DNA of 46,024 nucleotides from a virus. Positions 30,720 to 38,714 of the stretch are shown in pieces; the stretch's first letter is position 1, and the number at the start of each line of letters is the position of its first letter. The stretch is from positions 1 through 46,024 of IMG/VR virus record IMGVR_UViG_3300031237_000009; one strand, given 5' to 3'. The position numbers and the translations under genes are program-made. Below the pieces are notes generated by a model, which ran no database searches, was not told where the DNA came from, and worked only from the letters and a program-made list of their open reading frames with translations.

Positions 30720-30970
30720 TTCGTGACCTCATCCACAACAACAACCCATTCCTTCCCAGGCTCCTTGCCGAGCTTGATCGAATAACGATTACCGCTGAAC
30801 ACCATCTTCTCGGCCATGGCGAAAGCTGATGCGGCATCCTGAGTGGTCAGCGTGAAGCCGGTGCCGTCTTCGTGTTCACGGAGGACCTCGGTGAATCCAG
30901 GCTTGCTGATAACGCCACGATCATCAATTTCATGCCAGTCAATCGTGTATTTAATTTCTTCAGGCTTCAT
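30716..30970 (-). CDS. Hypothetical phage protein (84 aa)
   Basis: The protein starts MKPEEIKYTIDWHEIDDRGV. It is a compact alpha/beta protein with one helix (DAASAFAMAEKMVFSG) and a closing strand (EWVVVVDEVTK). Coupled by overlap to both neighbours. Function unknown. Confidence 0.6.
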   Translation of the reverse strand: MKPEEIKYTIDWHEIDDRGVISKPGFTEVLREHEDGTGFTLTTQDAASAFAMAEKMVFSGNRYSIKLGKEPGKEWVVVVDEVTK

Positions 30971-31332
30971 AACGCCACCCCCTTAATCTTAGCCGAACTC
31001 TTCCGCTCAACAGCGCGACCATTAACCAGATCATAATGAAACACCGATGTCGATTTGGCGCCCATCTGAACCCGCATGAATTCTGGCAGATAGAAGACAA
31101 TCGAACCTTCATCGGCAGCATAAAAGCATTCGCCGTGCGAGCTTGTGCGTGTCAATTCTCCGCGCTTAACGACCGCCGATTCCATGCGAATTGCTTCCTT
31201 GGTTGCGAGTTTTGCGCATTCAGGCTGTTCAGCGTAGATGCCGTGGTAGACCTGGGCGCGGCAGGCTAACGGCGCGCCTGGTTCTCGCAGTGCTCCGCAG
31301 ACGATTACTGCGGCGGTTAGTAGGGCTGGCAT
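30967..31332 (-). CDS. Putative exported or membrane-tethered small protein (121 aa)
   Basis: I choose ATG 31332 (MPALLTAAVIVCGAL) because GACAGGAGC lies 7 nt before it. The N-terminus is hydrophobic for about 15 residues, without strong basic residues; it could be an anchor or atypical signal. Four cysteines occur (VC, AC, EC and EC). Mature part: GIYAEQPECAKLATKEAIRM. Function unknown. Confidence 0.55.
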   Translation of the reverse strand: MPALLTAAVIVCGALREPGAPLACRAQVYHGIYAEQPECAKLATKEAIRMESAVVKRGELTRTSSHGECFYAADEGSIVFYLPEFMRVQMGAKSTSVFHYDLVNGRAVERKSSAKIKGVAL

Positions 31333-31355
31333 GGTGGTTGCTCCTGTCAAGGTGT

Positions 31356-31390
31356 TGGTACTGGCAAAGCCCCAGTGAATGGGCTTGAGT
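31356..31390 (-). repeat. Intercistronic hairpin element, copy 1
   Basis: TGGTACTGGCAAAGCCCCAG (31356-31375) is identical to 44997-45016. On the minus strand it forms AAGCCC...GGGCTT with only TTT after it, so a weak terminator or processing hairpin. Both copies lie between a promoter-proximal gene and a GACAGGAGC ribosome site. Confidence 0.65.
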
Positions 31391-31401
31391 TGTTATGACG
31401 G

Positions 31402-31566
31402 CTAGGCGTGCCACTTATCAATCTTTTGGTATTCAGCCACTACATCTTCATAGCCAAGTGATTCGAGCAAATCACAAAGCACTTCATCTGCATTGATATG
31501 AGCTACTTCGGTATCACGACTTACCTGCTCGACCTTTAAACACTGAATTGCTTCTTCTCTGGTCAT
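31402..31566 (-). CDS. Small acidic phage protein (54 aa)
   Basis: The protein starts MTREEAIQCLKVEQVSRDTE and ends EYQKIDKWHA. GGAGC 9 nt upstream and the recurrent promoter at 31602-31630 make expression likely. Helical, acidic, one of many single-gene units in this genome that have their own promoter. Function unknown. Confidence 0.65.
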   Translation of the reverse strand: MTREEAIQCLKVEQVSRDTEVAHINADEVLCDLLESLGYEDVVAEYQKIDKWHA

Positions 31567-31601
31567 CTCATCTTGCTCCGTTGTTCGCTTCTGTTGAGCT
31601 G

Positions 31602-31630
31602 ACTATAGATCCGCATAATAACTATGTCAA
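31602..31630 (-). promoter_or_regulatory. Recurrent early promoter with dyad operator
   Basis: On the minus strand TTGACA (31625-31630), spacer TAGTTATTATGCGGATC (17), -10 TATAGT (31602-31607). The dyad CATA-N5-TATG is intact. The downstream leader with GAACAACGGAGCA matches the 45356 and 10471 promoters. Confidence 0.85.
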
Positions 31631-31641
31631 CACCAGATAAC

Positions 31642-31665
31642 AAAAAGCCCGCACGAATGCAGGCT
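31642..31665 (-). terminator. Intrinsic terminator
   Basis: On the minus strand AGCCTGCA-TTCG-TGCGGGCT (one U-G pair) then TTTTT. It ends the message of the 31673-32329 gene just before the promoter at 31602-31630. Confidence 0.75.
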
Positions 31666-31672
31666 TATGTTT

Positions 31673-32329
31673 TCACTCTGGCATGTCGTCGCCGAATGCA
31701 TCGCCGTCGTATTGAGGTGGTTCATCGTCCTCAATAACCGGCGCAGGAGTCTTCTTGACCCGCGCCTTCTGACCGGCAGTCATCGGCGCCTTCTTCTCCA
31801 GCTTGGCGATGAACTGATCGGCAGTGATTTCGCCAGAATCGATCTTCGCCTGGGCGCCGGTCAGTTGCTTGGCGAATGCTTCGTCGGGCCAGAAGATTGG
31901 CTCGGCATTGGCTGTCGACGCATCTTCCTGCGGATAGTACGGCTCGATGGTCTGGGTACCCTTCTTGCCTCGCGCCGTATTGACCGCGACCTTTTTGGTT
32001 CCAGTGATGTGGCTCAGATGACTGGTTCGAATCCCTCCGATTGCTTCGCCGCCGAACTTCACGGTTTCGTCACAGAACAGCACGGCATAACGACCGATCC
32101 AGTGCTGAGGCTCATTCCCCCAGCACGCGCACAGGACGCGCAGGGATGTCTTTGATGGCTTCCACGGCTGAGGCCAGGAGTCAATAATGATGATCACAGG
32201 CTGCTCGCTACTGCCCGACCTCACATCAACGATCTTGGCTACCAGTGATCCACCCAAGATGTCGCAGCTGTTGAGCTGGTCTGATTTTGCCTGTGTTGCG
32301 CGTTGCAGGTCTTCGGCTGTAAGGGTCAT
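31673..32329 (-). CDS. Putative recombination/ssDNA-binding partner (218 aa)
   Basis: The protein starts MTLTAEDLQRATQAKSDQLN; then VAKIVDVRSGSSEQPVIIIIDSWPQPWKPSKT, RVLCACWGNE and YAVLFCDETVKFGGEAIGGIRTSHLSHI make a beta-rich core. An acidic tail (EDDEPPQYDGDAFGDDMPE) resembles ssDNA-binding proteins. It is the downstream partner of the RecE-like exonuclease, a position usually held by an annealing protein or SSB. The role is inferred from position and shape, not from a recognised motif. Confidence 0.55.
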   Translation of the reverse strand: MTLTAEDLQRATQAKSDQLNSCDILGGSLVAKIVDVRSGSSEQPVIIIIDSWPQPWKPSKTSLRVLCACWGNEPQHWIGRYAVLFCDETVKFGGEAIGGIRTSHLSHITGTKKVAVNTARGKKGTQTIEPYYPQEDASTANAEPIFWPDEAFAKQLTGAQAKIDSGEITADQFIAKLEKKAPMTAGQKARVKKTPAPVIEDDEPPQYDGDAFGDDMPE

Positions 32330-32544
32330 TCTGGGATCTCCGGTAATTCGATATCATTGTCGATCAGCTCTTGCTGATACACCTCGGCTTCTGACATTGA
32401 ATCGCCCCATCCACAACCAGTTACCGATGCGCCAGGGAAAATGCCGTCATGCATCATTGCCTCAGTGAAACTGCTGAGATGATCTTGAAAGGCATCCTTG
32501 TCGCGGATCTGGAAAACCACTGTGAAATATTTTACATCCATCAA
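32326..32544 (-). CDS. Hypothetical phage protein (72 aa)
   Basis: The protein starts MMDVKYFTVVFQIRDKDAFQ and has an acidic C-terminus (LIDNDIELPEIPE). It sits between the exonuclease and the 218-aa gene with 4-nt overlaps on both sides, so it is coupled to recombination genes. Function unknown. Confidence 0.6.
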   Translation of the reverse strand: MMDVKYFTVVFQIRDKDAFQDHLSSFTEAMMHDGIFPGASVTGCGWGDSMSEAEVYQQELIDNDIELPEIPE

Positions 32545-33353
32545 GCACCCCCAAAATCAACATCGCCAAGCAGCTCGTTAGCCGCCCAGATCGTCACGCT
32601 AGTGACTTCCGATTCATCTTCATACGCAGGCCAGATCCCACAGTCCAGGCAGCGCGCATAAGTATTGAGCGCTTCACGATAATGAATACGCCCAAGCTCA
32701 AGAGCGATCTCGTCGAGGTCGTGAAACATTGTGCCGTGCGGTGATTCTTCTTCGATGGCGAACAATGGGAATTCCTTCAGTCGCTCGCCAGTTTCCCAGA
32801 ACCACACGTCGCTGTAGAAGGCGACCTGCATGTAATAGCCGTAGTTGGTGATCGGCTTGGTGAACTCAACTCCACGTGCATCCTGGCATTTCTTAACGTC
32901 CAGAGCGAAGAACGAGTCGCCCATACGGTCGAAGCGGCATTTCACCTGCACGCCTGTTTCTGGATCGGTAGCGGTTACTGACAGCTCATTGCGTCCAGGT
33001 GCTTTCATGTAGGCGGCGAAGCGCTTGTTGCGATACGCGGCGTCCTGCATGCCGATCAGCTTGCGATGATCCGTCATGGTCAACACGCGGTCGGCACCGA
33101 CGTCTTTAACAAGCCCCTTGTAGTAAGCGCTGCGCTTGTCCAGGGCTTCGGTAGCGACGACGTAATGCTTGGCGAATCGCTCAGGCTCAAGGAGCGCCAT
33201 ATGCAGGTGCGTACCCATTGCCATTGCTGGCGTTGGTTCTTTCTCTTCCTTATACTTGAAGTGTGCAGGGCTGCGGCGGATCAGCTTGAGGCCTGAGTTA
33301 CTGGCGGCTTCGATGGCGAAGTATTCTTCGGCTGGCAGGTTTTCGTAGATCAT
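32541..33353 (-). CDS. RecE-like PD-(D/E)XK exonuclease (270 aa)
   Basis: The N-terminus (LPAEEYFAIEAASNSGLKLIRRSPAHFKY) and AMAMGTHLHMALLEPERFA are typical of the exodeoxyribonuclease VIII-type family. Catalytic elements: D142 (RFDRMG), D152 and K154 (LDVKK), with E123 nearby and H51 as an accessory. It would resect double-stranded ends for annealing recombination. The start is behind GACAGGAGC (33360-33368). Coupled downstream to small genes. Confidence 0.85.
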   Translation of the reverse strand: MIYENLPAEEYFAIEAASNSGLKLIRRSPAHFKYKEEKEPTPAMAMGTHLHMALLEPERFAKHYVVATEALDKRSAYYKGLVKDVGADRVLTMTDHRKLIGMQDAAYRNKRFAAYMKAPGRNELSVTATDPETGVQVKCRFDRMGDSFFALDVKKCQDARGVEFTKPITNYGYYMQVAFYSDVWFWETGERLKEFPLFAIEEESPHGTMFHDLDEIALELGRIHYREALNTYARCLDCGIWPAYEDESEVTSVTIWAANELLGDVDFGGA

Positions 33354-33370
33354 TGTGTTGCTCCTGTCAT

Positions 33371-33388
33371 GGGATAATAACTATATCA
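33371..33388 (-). promoter_or_regulatory. Degenerate copy of the recurrent promoter/operator
   Basis: On the minus strand CTGATATAGTTATTATCC. The conserved spacer is present but the -35 is CTGATA and no good -10 follows; the ribosome site of the exonuclease gene overlaps where the -10 would be. It may function as an operator-only site or a weak promoter. Confidence 0.45.
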
Positions 33389-33392
33389 GAAA

Positions 33393-34574
33393 TTACAGCG
33401 GCTCACCTGCCAATTGCTCGCCAAGCGAAACCAGCGAGTCAAACAAAAAGTTCTGCATGCTGCGTGTCTCGTCGGCCAGTTTATGGCGCAGATGGATGAA
33501 TTCCTCGATCAGCGTTCCGGCGACCATTTTAGTACCCTGCATGAAGACGATCTTCGACAGGTAAATCTTGTCGTTGGCGGCACGGCCTAACACGCCCTCG
33601 CCAAGATGCTCAATGACAACGATTTCATATTCGTCGACAGCGAACCCGATGGAATTGGCAAAGTTGATCGCCTTCTTGAGTCGCAGATTGTCGACTTGGC
33701 TGATAGCCATGCGTGGCAGGTCGTCGAGCAATTCGTTACTGTCGAACCGGGCGCAGTTGGTGGCTGATTGGTTTAGGCCCGGAGTTTGCAAACGCGCCAT
33801 CTGCTTGACGATGCCGGTGAAGTCATCCGAGGCGGTAACGCTTCCGAAGTCCAGACGATGCTCGAACCATTCTTTGCTAGCGGTAAGCGTGCGTTCAAGA
33901 AAACCGCGATCAGAAAGCGTGGCGATGCCCTTGGCCGCATACCAGCCAGCCAGAACGACATGTTTCATGGTGCGATCTTCAGTCAGCTCGACATGGCTTT
34001 TCAGGTTGTAGGTGTACATCGACGGATTAGGCAAATCGTAAACGCGCACGCCTTTGTAGTAGACGTGATTCGAGCGGCCTTGATAGATGTCGACATGTTC
34101 GGTTTGATAGATCGGCGTTCCGCTGATCATGATCGTGTCGCGCATTGACCATGCTTCGGCAGCAGCCCGACCAGAAACCAAAATCACGGTTTCATCTTCG
34201 CTCGGCGCATCGTCGAAATATTCGGATGAAAACGCCTCACCTTGCTCGTCCAGGCAGTTGCACCACAGTTCACGGATTGCCTGCCAGGTTTCCCAGTTCT
34301 TGCCCAGCTCAGTGGTGAACGACAGCGGATCACCGTTCATGGTCACGAACGTGAAGTCATCGACGCGCACACGCTGCTCAGAAGTGCCGAACGACAGATG
34401 TTGACCGCCAGTGTAGATATCGACAGTGCAGCCTTCGCGCAACAGGATAGCGATTGCGTACTTGAGGCCGGTGCCGAAGTAGCCAATGGCGGTGTCCGAT
34501 CCCTTGGAGCTGACGCCAAAAGTGGTGATGCTGCGCGGGTCGATGCTGCCTTTGTTGCGGAATACGATTTGCAT
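33393..34574 (-). CDS. GHKL-ATPase-like protein with zincin-like C-terminus (393 aa)
   Basis: IGYFGTGLKYAIAILLREG (residues about 30-48) matches the FG.GLK lid motif of GHKL ATPases (MORC/topoisomerase type). The N-box and G1 box are not obvious, so the ATP site may be reduced. Residues 50-200 are beta-rich. Near the C-terminus LIEEFIHLRHKL (357-368) has a metalloprotease-like EExxHxxxH arrangement, but the first histidine of HExxH is replaced by glutamate. It has its own recurrent promoter (34614-34642) and GACAGGAGC site. It may be an anti-host protein. No certain family name. Confidence 0.65.
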   Translation of the reverse strand: MQIVFRNKGSIDPRSITTFGVSSKGSDTAIGYFGTGLKYAIAILLREGCTVDIYTGGQHLSFGTSEQRVRVDDFTFVTMNGDPLSFTTELGKNWETWQAIRELWCNCLDEQGEAFSSEYFDDAPSEDETVILVSGRAAAEAWSMRDTIMISGTPIYQTEHVDIYQGRSNHVYYKGVRVYDLPNPSMYTYNLKSHVELTEDRTMKHVVLAGWYAAKGIATLSDRGFLERTLTASKEWFEHRLDFGSVTASDDFTGIVKQMARLQTPGLNQSATNCARFDSNELLDDLPRMAISQVDNLRLKKAINFANSIGFAVDEYEIVVIEHLGEGVLGRAANDKIYLSKIVFMQGTKMVAGTLIEEFIHLRHKLADETRSMQNFLFDSLVSLGEQLAGEPL

Positions 34575-34613
34575 GTGATGCTCCTGTCAGGGAATGTCTG
34601 TTTCGGTAGCGAG

Positions 34614-34642
34614 AGATTAGGCTCGCATAATAACTATGTCAA
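34614..34642 (-). promoter_or_regulatory. Recurrent early promoter with dyad operator
   Basis: On the minus strand TTGACA (34637-34642), spacer TAGTTATTATGCGAGCC, -10 TAATCT (34614-34619). The dyad is intact. The stop of the VRR-NUC gene (TGA, 34639-34641) lies inside the -35. Confidence 0.85.
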
Positions 34643-35034
34643 CTCTTCTCTGCGATAAATTCCAGGTAATCGGCGTAGGCCAGCTTGAATTGTTCGAATC
34701 CATAGACGATGGCGGCGAATCCACCTGAGTCAGCGACAGCCTGGAGAAATGCTCGCTGCTCCTTGCTGACCGAACACTTTGACTTGTCCAGCCGCTTCAG
34801 CTCAAATGCGCCGCGAACCAGGCCGAAGTCGATGATGTCCGACACTCCTGACTTGACCCCCATCTTCTGGCGCTTCTGCATGTAGCTGGCAGTAGCTCTA
34901 GCCTCGTTCGGCGTGTGCCAAATCAGAGGCCAGCGATCAGGGTGATTGAACTCCAGCCACCCCGCGCAGTCGATCTGCTCGATGGTTTCCACGCGGCAAT
35001 CACCTCGATAGCCGCTGTCGTAGATGCGGATCAT
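34639..35034 (-). CDS. VRR-NUC nuclease (131 aa)
   Basis: The stand-alone VRR-NUC pattern is clear: NEARATASYMQKRQKMGVKSGVSDI, catalytic D66, then E78-x-K80 (FELKR) and a helix SKEQRAFLQAVADSGGFAAIVYGFE. These phage nucleases are thought to cut branched DNA in recombination or packaging. It neighbours a helicase and overlaps the 35034-35309 gene by 1 nt. Confidence 0.85.
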   Translation of the reverse strand: MIRIYDSGYRGDCRVETIEQIDCAGWLEFNHPDRWPLIWHTPNEARATASYMQKRQKMGVKSGVSDIIDFGLVRGAFELKRLDKSKCSVSKEQRAFLQAVADSGGFAAIVYGFEQFKLAYADYLEFIAEKS

Positions 35035-35309
35035 CAGTAGAGATCCTCGCTGAATAGCGTGTCGGCAGGAGAGGATTTCTCGCGCCTGACATTTATCTGT
35101 CCCGCTGCCCGAGCGACCAAAAAAGCCTCCTTGCGATCCATGAATACGCCGCGCTGATCAATGAATCCCTGTTCGCACTGGCCGTATGGCTGATCGCCGA
35201 ACACCTTCTGGCAAACAGAGTGCATGGCAAGATCGAAATGTCTTGCGCTCATTATCACAAGTCCGCACGGCCATCGGCTGGCAGCGCATACAACGAAACG
35301 ATCACTCAC
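35034..35309 (-). CDS. Conserved phage protein with EQGFID...LFSEDLY motifs (91 aa)
   Basis: IMSARHFDLAMHSVCQKVFG, EQGFIDQRGVFMDRKEAFLVARAAGQI and a closing LFSEDLY mark a widespread phage family of unknown function. Two cysteine-containing parts occur. It lies between helicase and VRR-NUC genes with overlaps, so it is likely part of DNA metabolism. Confidence 0.85.
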   Translation of the reverse strand: MSDRFVVCAASRWPCGLVIMSARHFDLAMHSVCQKVFGDQPYGQCEQGFIDQRGVFMDRKEAFLVARAAGQINVRREKSSPADTLFSEDLY

Positions 35310-37288
35310 AATGCCACCTCCATTTCAGCGTACCGCCGCCGCCCAATCGTCCAGCGACTCCCCTTCTTCCGCGCCGACAACTCAGCCGGAACCGGAATCA
35401 AATCAATATTCTCCATCACGGTTTCCGCCTTCATTGCCCGCAACCGTAACCGAGACCGCTGATCAATCGGCAGCGCATCAACGAACTTGCCCCATATGAT
35501 GTTGTTGACCTTCTTGTTCTCGCCAGCATGCGGATAGAAGATCTCCATCGGCGTGTCACCGGTTGACAGTTCATAGCGGAACCAGAGCTTGCCGCCTGAT
35601 CCGTGGCCAGCCTTCATGGAGCGAACTGGGATCGATTCCGCATCCGAGTAGCTCTTATTGTTCAGCGGCTTGTTCGGATCGATCAGGGTTGTTTTGCATC
35701 CCCTGCATTCCCTTGCAACCTGATCATTTTGGACGTTGCACCGAGGACACAGCCTGAAGTGCCAGAAATGGTCACACCTCTGCGCAGCTCCAGTTAAAGG
35801 ATCCTTCGCTGTCATGCCGATACAACGCCTTGCGTTTGGACTGTTCATAGTGCTAATGCCGTGTTCTTTCATGCACTTAGGGCATTCAATGAGATCTTTC
35901 TTCTCCTTTTTCGCCTTATCCAATTCAGCCTGGTCGAGGATTTGACTCTCGTACAAGTGCCCCAGTGCATCCATTACGCCGCCGTAATCGAGAACAAGTG
36001 CATCAGGCTTGCCGCTGGAAGCTATGAGAGCCTTTCGCTGATCAGCAGACAGTGCGTCACGGTCAAGCATTGGCACATCGCCAGGCGCAATCAGCAGCCG
36101 TAGAACACGGCCAATGGCTTGTATCAGGAGAACGATTGAGGCTATTGGGCGCATGAAAACCACGACATCCCATTCGGCGCAGTTGATTCCCGTTGTCAGC
36201 ACAGATACGTTTATGACGTACTTCAGCTTGCCCGCCTTAGCAGCGTTCAAAATTCTGGTTTGATCTTTCTGCGGCGTGCTTTCAGTGATGATGCCTATTT
36301 GCTCCTGGTCAACTCCGAGCAATTTCAGCGCGGCTGCAATCTGCCTGGTGTGCCGCTTGGTTGCCGCAAAAACCAAAACACCCCTGCGATTCTCAGACTT
36401 ACGCACAAAGTCGGCGCATATCGCAAGGCACAGCTCTTTGTCGCTGACAGCAGCATCAAGCTCATGCTCGGGGTAAGACCACTCTTCTGCGGCCAGTTCC
36501 GAAAAATCATAGTGGACGCTTTCATCGTCTGGATAGCCAAAGACCGGGCCGACAATCCACCCCTGCTCGATGCTGAAGTCTGTAGAAATTATGCCGTCAC
36601 CTACGCCGCCTTCTGGATAATCACTATCTTGCGGCGAAATGCTAGCCACCGATTTCCAGAGGTGATCGGGCGTATTACCCACAATGGAGTTTGTTCCTCG
36701 AAACGGAGAGCCAGTCATGCCGGCCAATCTCATATGGGGCTTCTGGTCGTAAAAATGAGACAGCACTTTCATATACTGAGACTCAGGATTCTCGAAAGGA
36801 ACCTGATGGACTTCATCAATAAGAATCAGATCTGGATGCCACTTCCCGAGCCTTGAGCGTTTTTCGGGATCAAGCGCCAGCTCTTCGGGGGTAAATCCCG
36901 AGAACCGGTATTGATCTAGTGCTCTTGCGATGGTTCCAATGGTGCCGTAAACGACGGAGTAGTGAGTGGACTTTCTGCCGCCGCAAGAGGCGGAAAACAC
37001 GGAATTCTTCATTCCGATGTCCCATGCAGCCGCCGCGTTCTGTTCGCAGAGCAAACCCTGGTTTTGAACTACCAGCACGAATACCGTGGATGGTTTTTCT
37101 CGGTTCGCTGCAGCATCACGAACGGCTTTAGCGCACTCGGCGATCATCACGCTTTTCCCGGAAGACACCGAGGCGGAAACTATCGCAGGCGGGTGAATGT
37201 CACGCTCGCCAAACTTGGCTGTTTGGCGAGTCCTGAAGTGCTTTGTTAGCGCGGCTACTACTGGCTTTTGGTGAGAAAGAAGACCCAT
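35306..37288 (-). CDS. Superfamily 2 helicase with zinc-ribbon C-terminus (660 aa)
   Basis: I start at ATG 37288, with GGAG 8 nt upstream. Motif I is ASVSSGKSVM, motif II DEVH (LILIDEVHQVPF), motif III GMTGSPFRGT, motifs IV-VI include INVSVLTTGINCAEWD and QAIGRVLRL. After about residue 455 come zinc knuckles: CPKCMKEHGI, RCIGM, CDHFW, CPRCN and CRGCK. It likely unwinds recombination or replication intermediates. The start overlaps the stop of the AP2/HNH-like gene (TGATG). Confidence 0.85.
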   Translation of the reverse strand: MGLLSHQKPVVAALTKHFRTRQTAKFGERDIHPPAIVSASVSSGKSVMIAECAKAVRDAAANREKPSTVFVLVVQNQGLLCEQNAAAAWDIGMKNSVFSASCGGRKSTHYSVVYGTIGTIARALDQYRFSGFTPEELALDPEKRSRLGKWHPDLILIDEVHQVPFENPESQYMKVLSHFYDQKPHMRLAGMTGSPFRGTNSIVGNTPDHLWKSVASISPQDSDYPEGGVGDGIISTDFSIEQGWIVGPVFGYPDDESVHYDFSELAAEEWSYPEHELDAAVSDKELCLAICADFVRKSENRRGVLVFAATKRHTRQIAAALKLLGVDQEQIGIITESTPQKDQTRILNAAKAGKLKYVINVSVLTTGINCAEWDVVVFMRPIASIVLLIQAIGRVLRLLIAPGDVPMLDRDALSADQRKALIASSGKPDALVLDYGGVMDALGHLYESQILDQAELDKAKKEKKDLIECPKCMKEHGISTMNSPNARRCIGMTAKDPLTGAAQRCDHFWHFRLCPRCNVQNDQVARECRGCKTTLIDPNKPLNNKSYSDAESIPVRSMKAGHGSGGKLWFRYELSTGDTPMEIFYPHAGENKKVNNIIWGKFVDALPIDQRSRLRLRAMKAETVMENIDLIPVPAELSARKKGSRWTIGRRRYAEMEVAL

Positions 37289-37902
37289 CAATATTTCTCC
37301 TTTATTTCGGAATATCTGGCACGCAAAGATTCTGCAATTCTTTGATCGATCTGCATATCTGCGTATCGCAGTGCATGCTGGTGCTTGCGCGATCTCCAGG
37401 CATCATGCGCAGCATGTGGACAAGAAAACCCACCAAGACGCTCTCTTTTGCCAGTGAATGGATTGCTGCACTCGGATCTAAATCTTCCTGACTCTGCATG
37501 TAGGTGTACGCCTATCGGCCATTCGCCTTGAGATGCTCCATGATCATTCAGGAAGCTATTTAGGCTCTGACTTATGAACACGCATCTGTCGGACGCATAA
37601 ACTTTATTTCCTGGAATTATTATGTCTTTATCTAGGGCTAGACCCTCCCAGTTCTGGCTAAGCATCCATTTCGAGAAGTTAGAAAATCTCAGCCATTCAG
37701 GATCTACCGAACATCCTATGTAGGTAGGCTTGCCGGCTTGATATGACAATGAATAGCAGCGAGATAGCATACTGCGCCATACCTGATATATAGGGCACGT
37801 AGACCACCGACGAGATCCATCTGCTAAAATTGCTTGAGTTCTTATTTGATAATCTGAGTCACTTATACCGACCCCGCAAACTAAGCGATTTCTCTTGCGC
37901 AT
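37288..37902 (-). CDS. AP2/HNH-like free-standing protein, paralogue of 4298-4900 (204 aa)
   Basis: I start at 37902 (MRKRNRLVCGVGISDSDY), which aligns with the paralogue. Shared blocks: YQVWRSMLSRCYSLSYQ, YIGCSVDPEWLRFSNFSKWM, LDKDIIIPGNKVYA, CVFISQSLNSFL and the AP2-like LGGFSCPHAAHDAWRSRK. Base composition looks more AT-rich than neighbours. It sits just downstream of a large hairpin/terminator and overlaps the helicase start, as a mobile insertion would. Confidence 0.7.
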   Translation of the reverse strand: MRKRNRLVCGVGISDSDYQIRTQAILADGSRRWSTCPIYQVWRSMLSRCYSLSYQAGKPTYIGCSVDPEWLRFSNFSKWMLSQNWEGLALDKDIIIPGNKVYASDRCVFISQSLNSFLNDHGASQGEWPIGVHLHAESGRFRSECSNPFTGKRERLGGFSCPHAAHDAWRSRKHQHALRYADMQIDQRIAESLRARYSEIKEKY

Positions 37903-37914
37903 AAATCCAACCCA

Positions 37915-38027
37915 CAAAAAAGCCCTTTGACTGTTCGCTGGTGAGACTCCTGGCAGGACTTGGATCGACGGCGGTCAATCCTGCAAGGAACAGCGAACAT
38001 CAAAAGGCTCTGGTTAGCCGTCGATCC
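37915..38027 (-). ncRNA. Pseudoknot-capable structured element with terminator tail
   Basis: 37921-37940 and 37991-38009 are inverted repeats of about 19 bp with one mismatch and one bulge, followed on the minus strand by T5 (37920-37916). Within the loop lies GCAGGA/TCCTGC (37953-37958, 37979-37984). CCGTCGATCC (38018-38027) is the exact complement of loop bases GGATCGACGG (37962-37971), allowing a pseudoknot or an alternative fold. It separates the methyltransferase-like gene from the AP2/HNH-like gene. It may be a terminator/antiterminator switch or a stable small RNA. The remaining bases to 38093 contain no ORF. Confidence 0.6.
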
Positions 38028-38093
38028 TGTTTTGCTTCGGCGTCTCACGGCCTGCGCAAAACAATTATGCCCTCACTCAATCGGCAATTCAAC

Positions 38094-38714
38094 CTATCCC
38101 CACTGATCAGCCATGGCGCGCGCAATAGCAAGATAGGTCCTGCTGCGCTCCTTCTCTCGCTCTTCGCCAGGGGAGGCCTTGTGGCATGCGTCCTCAATCT
38201 TTTCGTAGTCTGTCTTCTTGTGGGTAGACACCAGCTTTGGGAGGCCTTTGAGCCATAGGCATGCGCCCTTAGTGAAGGCGTCGCCAAACATCCATGGCTG
38301 AACCTTCTGGGTGTATTTACCAATAACCGACATGGCCAACCCGTGCGGCTGGGAATTCTCCAGGCAGATCAGGGGGATATTGGCGGCTGCCAACTTCTTG
38401 AAGAATGCAGCGCCTTCAAGGAAATTATCCATGCGATCAGGATATTGCGGATGGCGGCGGCGCTCAGCGCTCGGCAAGTCAGTATCAGCGGGGTGATACA
38501 TCCACCGGATGCCAGCCAACGTGTTGAAGGTGCACGGCGGATGACCGATAAGCATATCCCAGCCCTGATCGAGTACCGCCAGAACATCACCCTTGATATG
38601 CCATTGCGGATCACCCTCGCACTCGCGAACATCGCAAGACCAGGCGTCATGACCTTTGGCGCGGAAAGCATCGCGGACGCGAGCCGAATATTCACAAGCC
38701 ACGAGAATACGCAT
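38094..38714 (-). CDS. Cytosine methyltransferase-like phage protein (206 aa)
   Basis: RILVACEYSARVRDAFRAKGHDAWSCDV is the SAM-binding first motif as seen in phage Dcm-like proteins. GHPPCTFNTLAG (P59-P60-C61) stands where the catalytic PCQ loop is expected and LENSQPHG replaces the ENV/ENP motif. IGKYTQKVQPWMFGDAFTKGACLWLKGLP is a known block of this phage family. Methyltransferase activity is not assured given the altered motif. Overlaps the ParB-like gene by 1 nt. Confidence 0.75.
   Translation of the reverse strand: MRILVACEYSARVRDAFRAKGHDAWSCDVRECEGDPQWHIKGDVLAVLDQGWDMLIGHPPCTFNTLAGIRWMYHPADTDLPSAERRRHPQYPDRMDNFLEGAAFFKKLAAANIPLICLENSQPHGLAMSVIGKYTQKVQPWMFGDAFTKGACLWLKGLPKLVSTHKKTDYEKIEDACHKASPGEEREKERSRTYLAIARAMADQWG

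Noticed and set aside
30409-30837. N-terminal extension of the 65-aa gene on the minus strand
   Set aside because: It overlaps the 30405-30719 and 30716-30970 genes in another frame; the internal ATG at 30408 has a good ribosome site and an overlap start.
35186-35499. Plus-strand frames opposite the helicase end
   Set aside because: Shadows of the minus-strand helicase and EQGFID-family genes; no signals.
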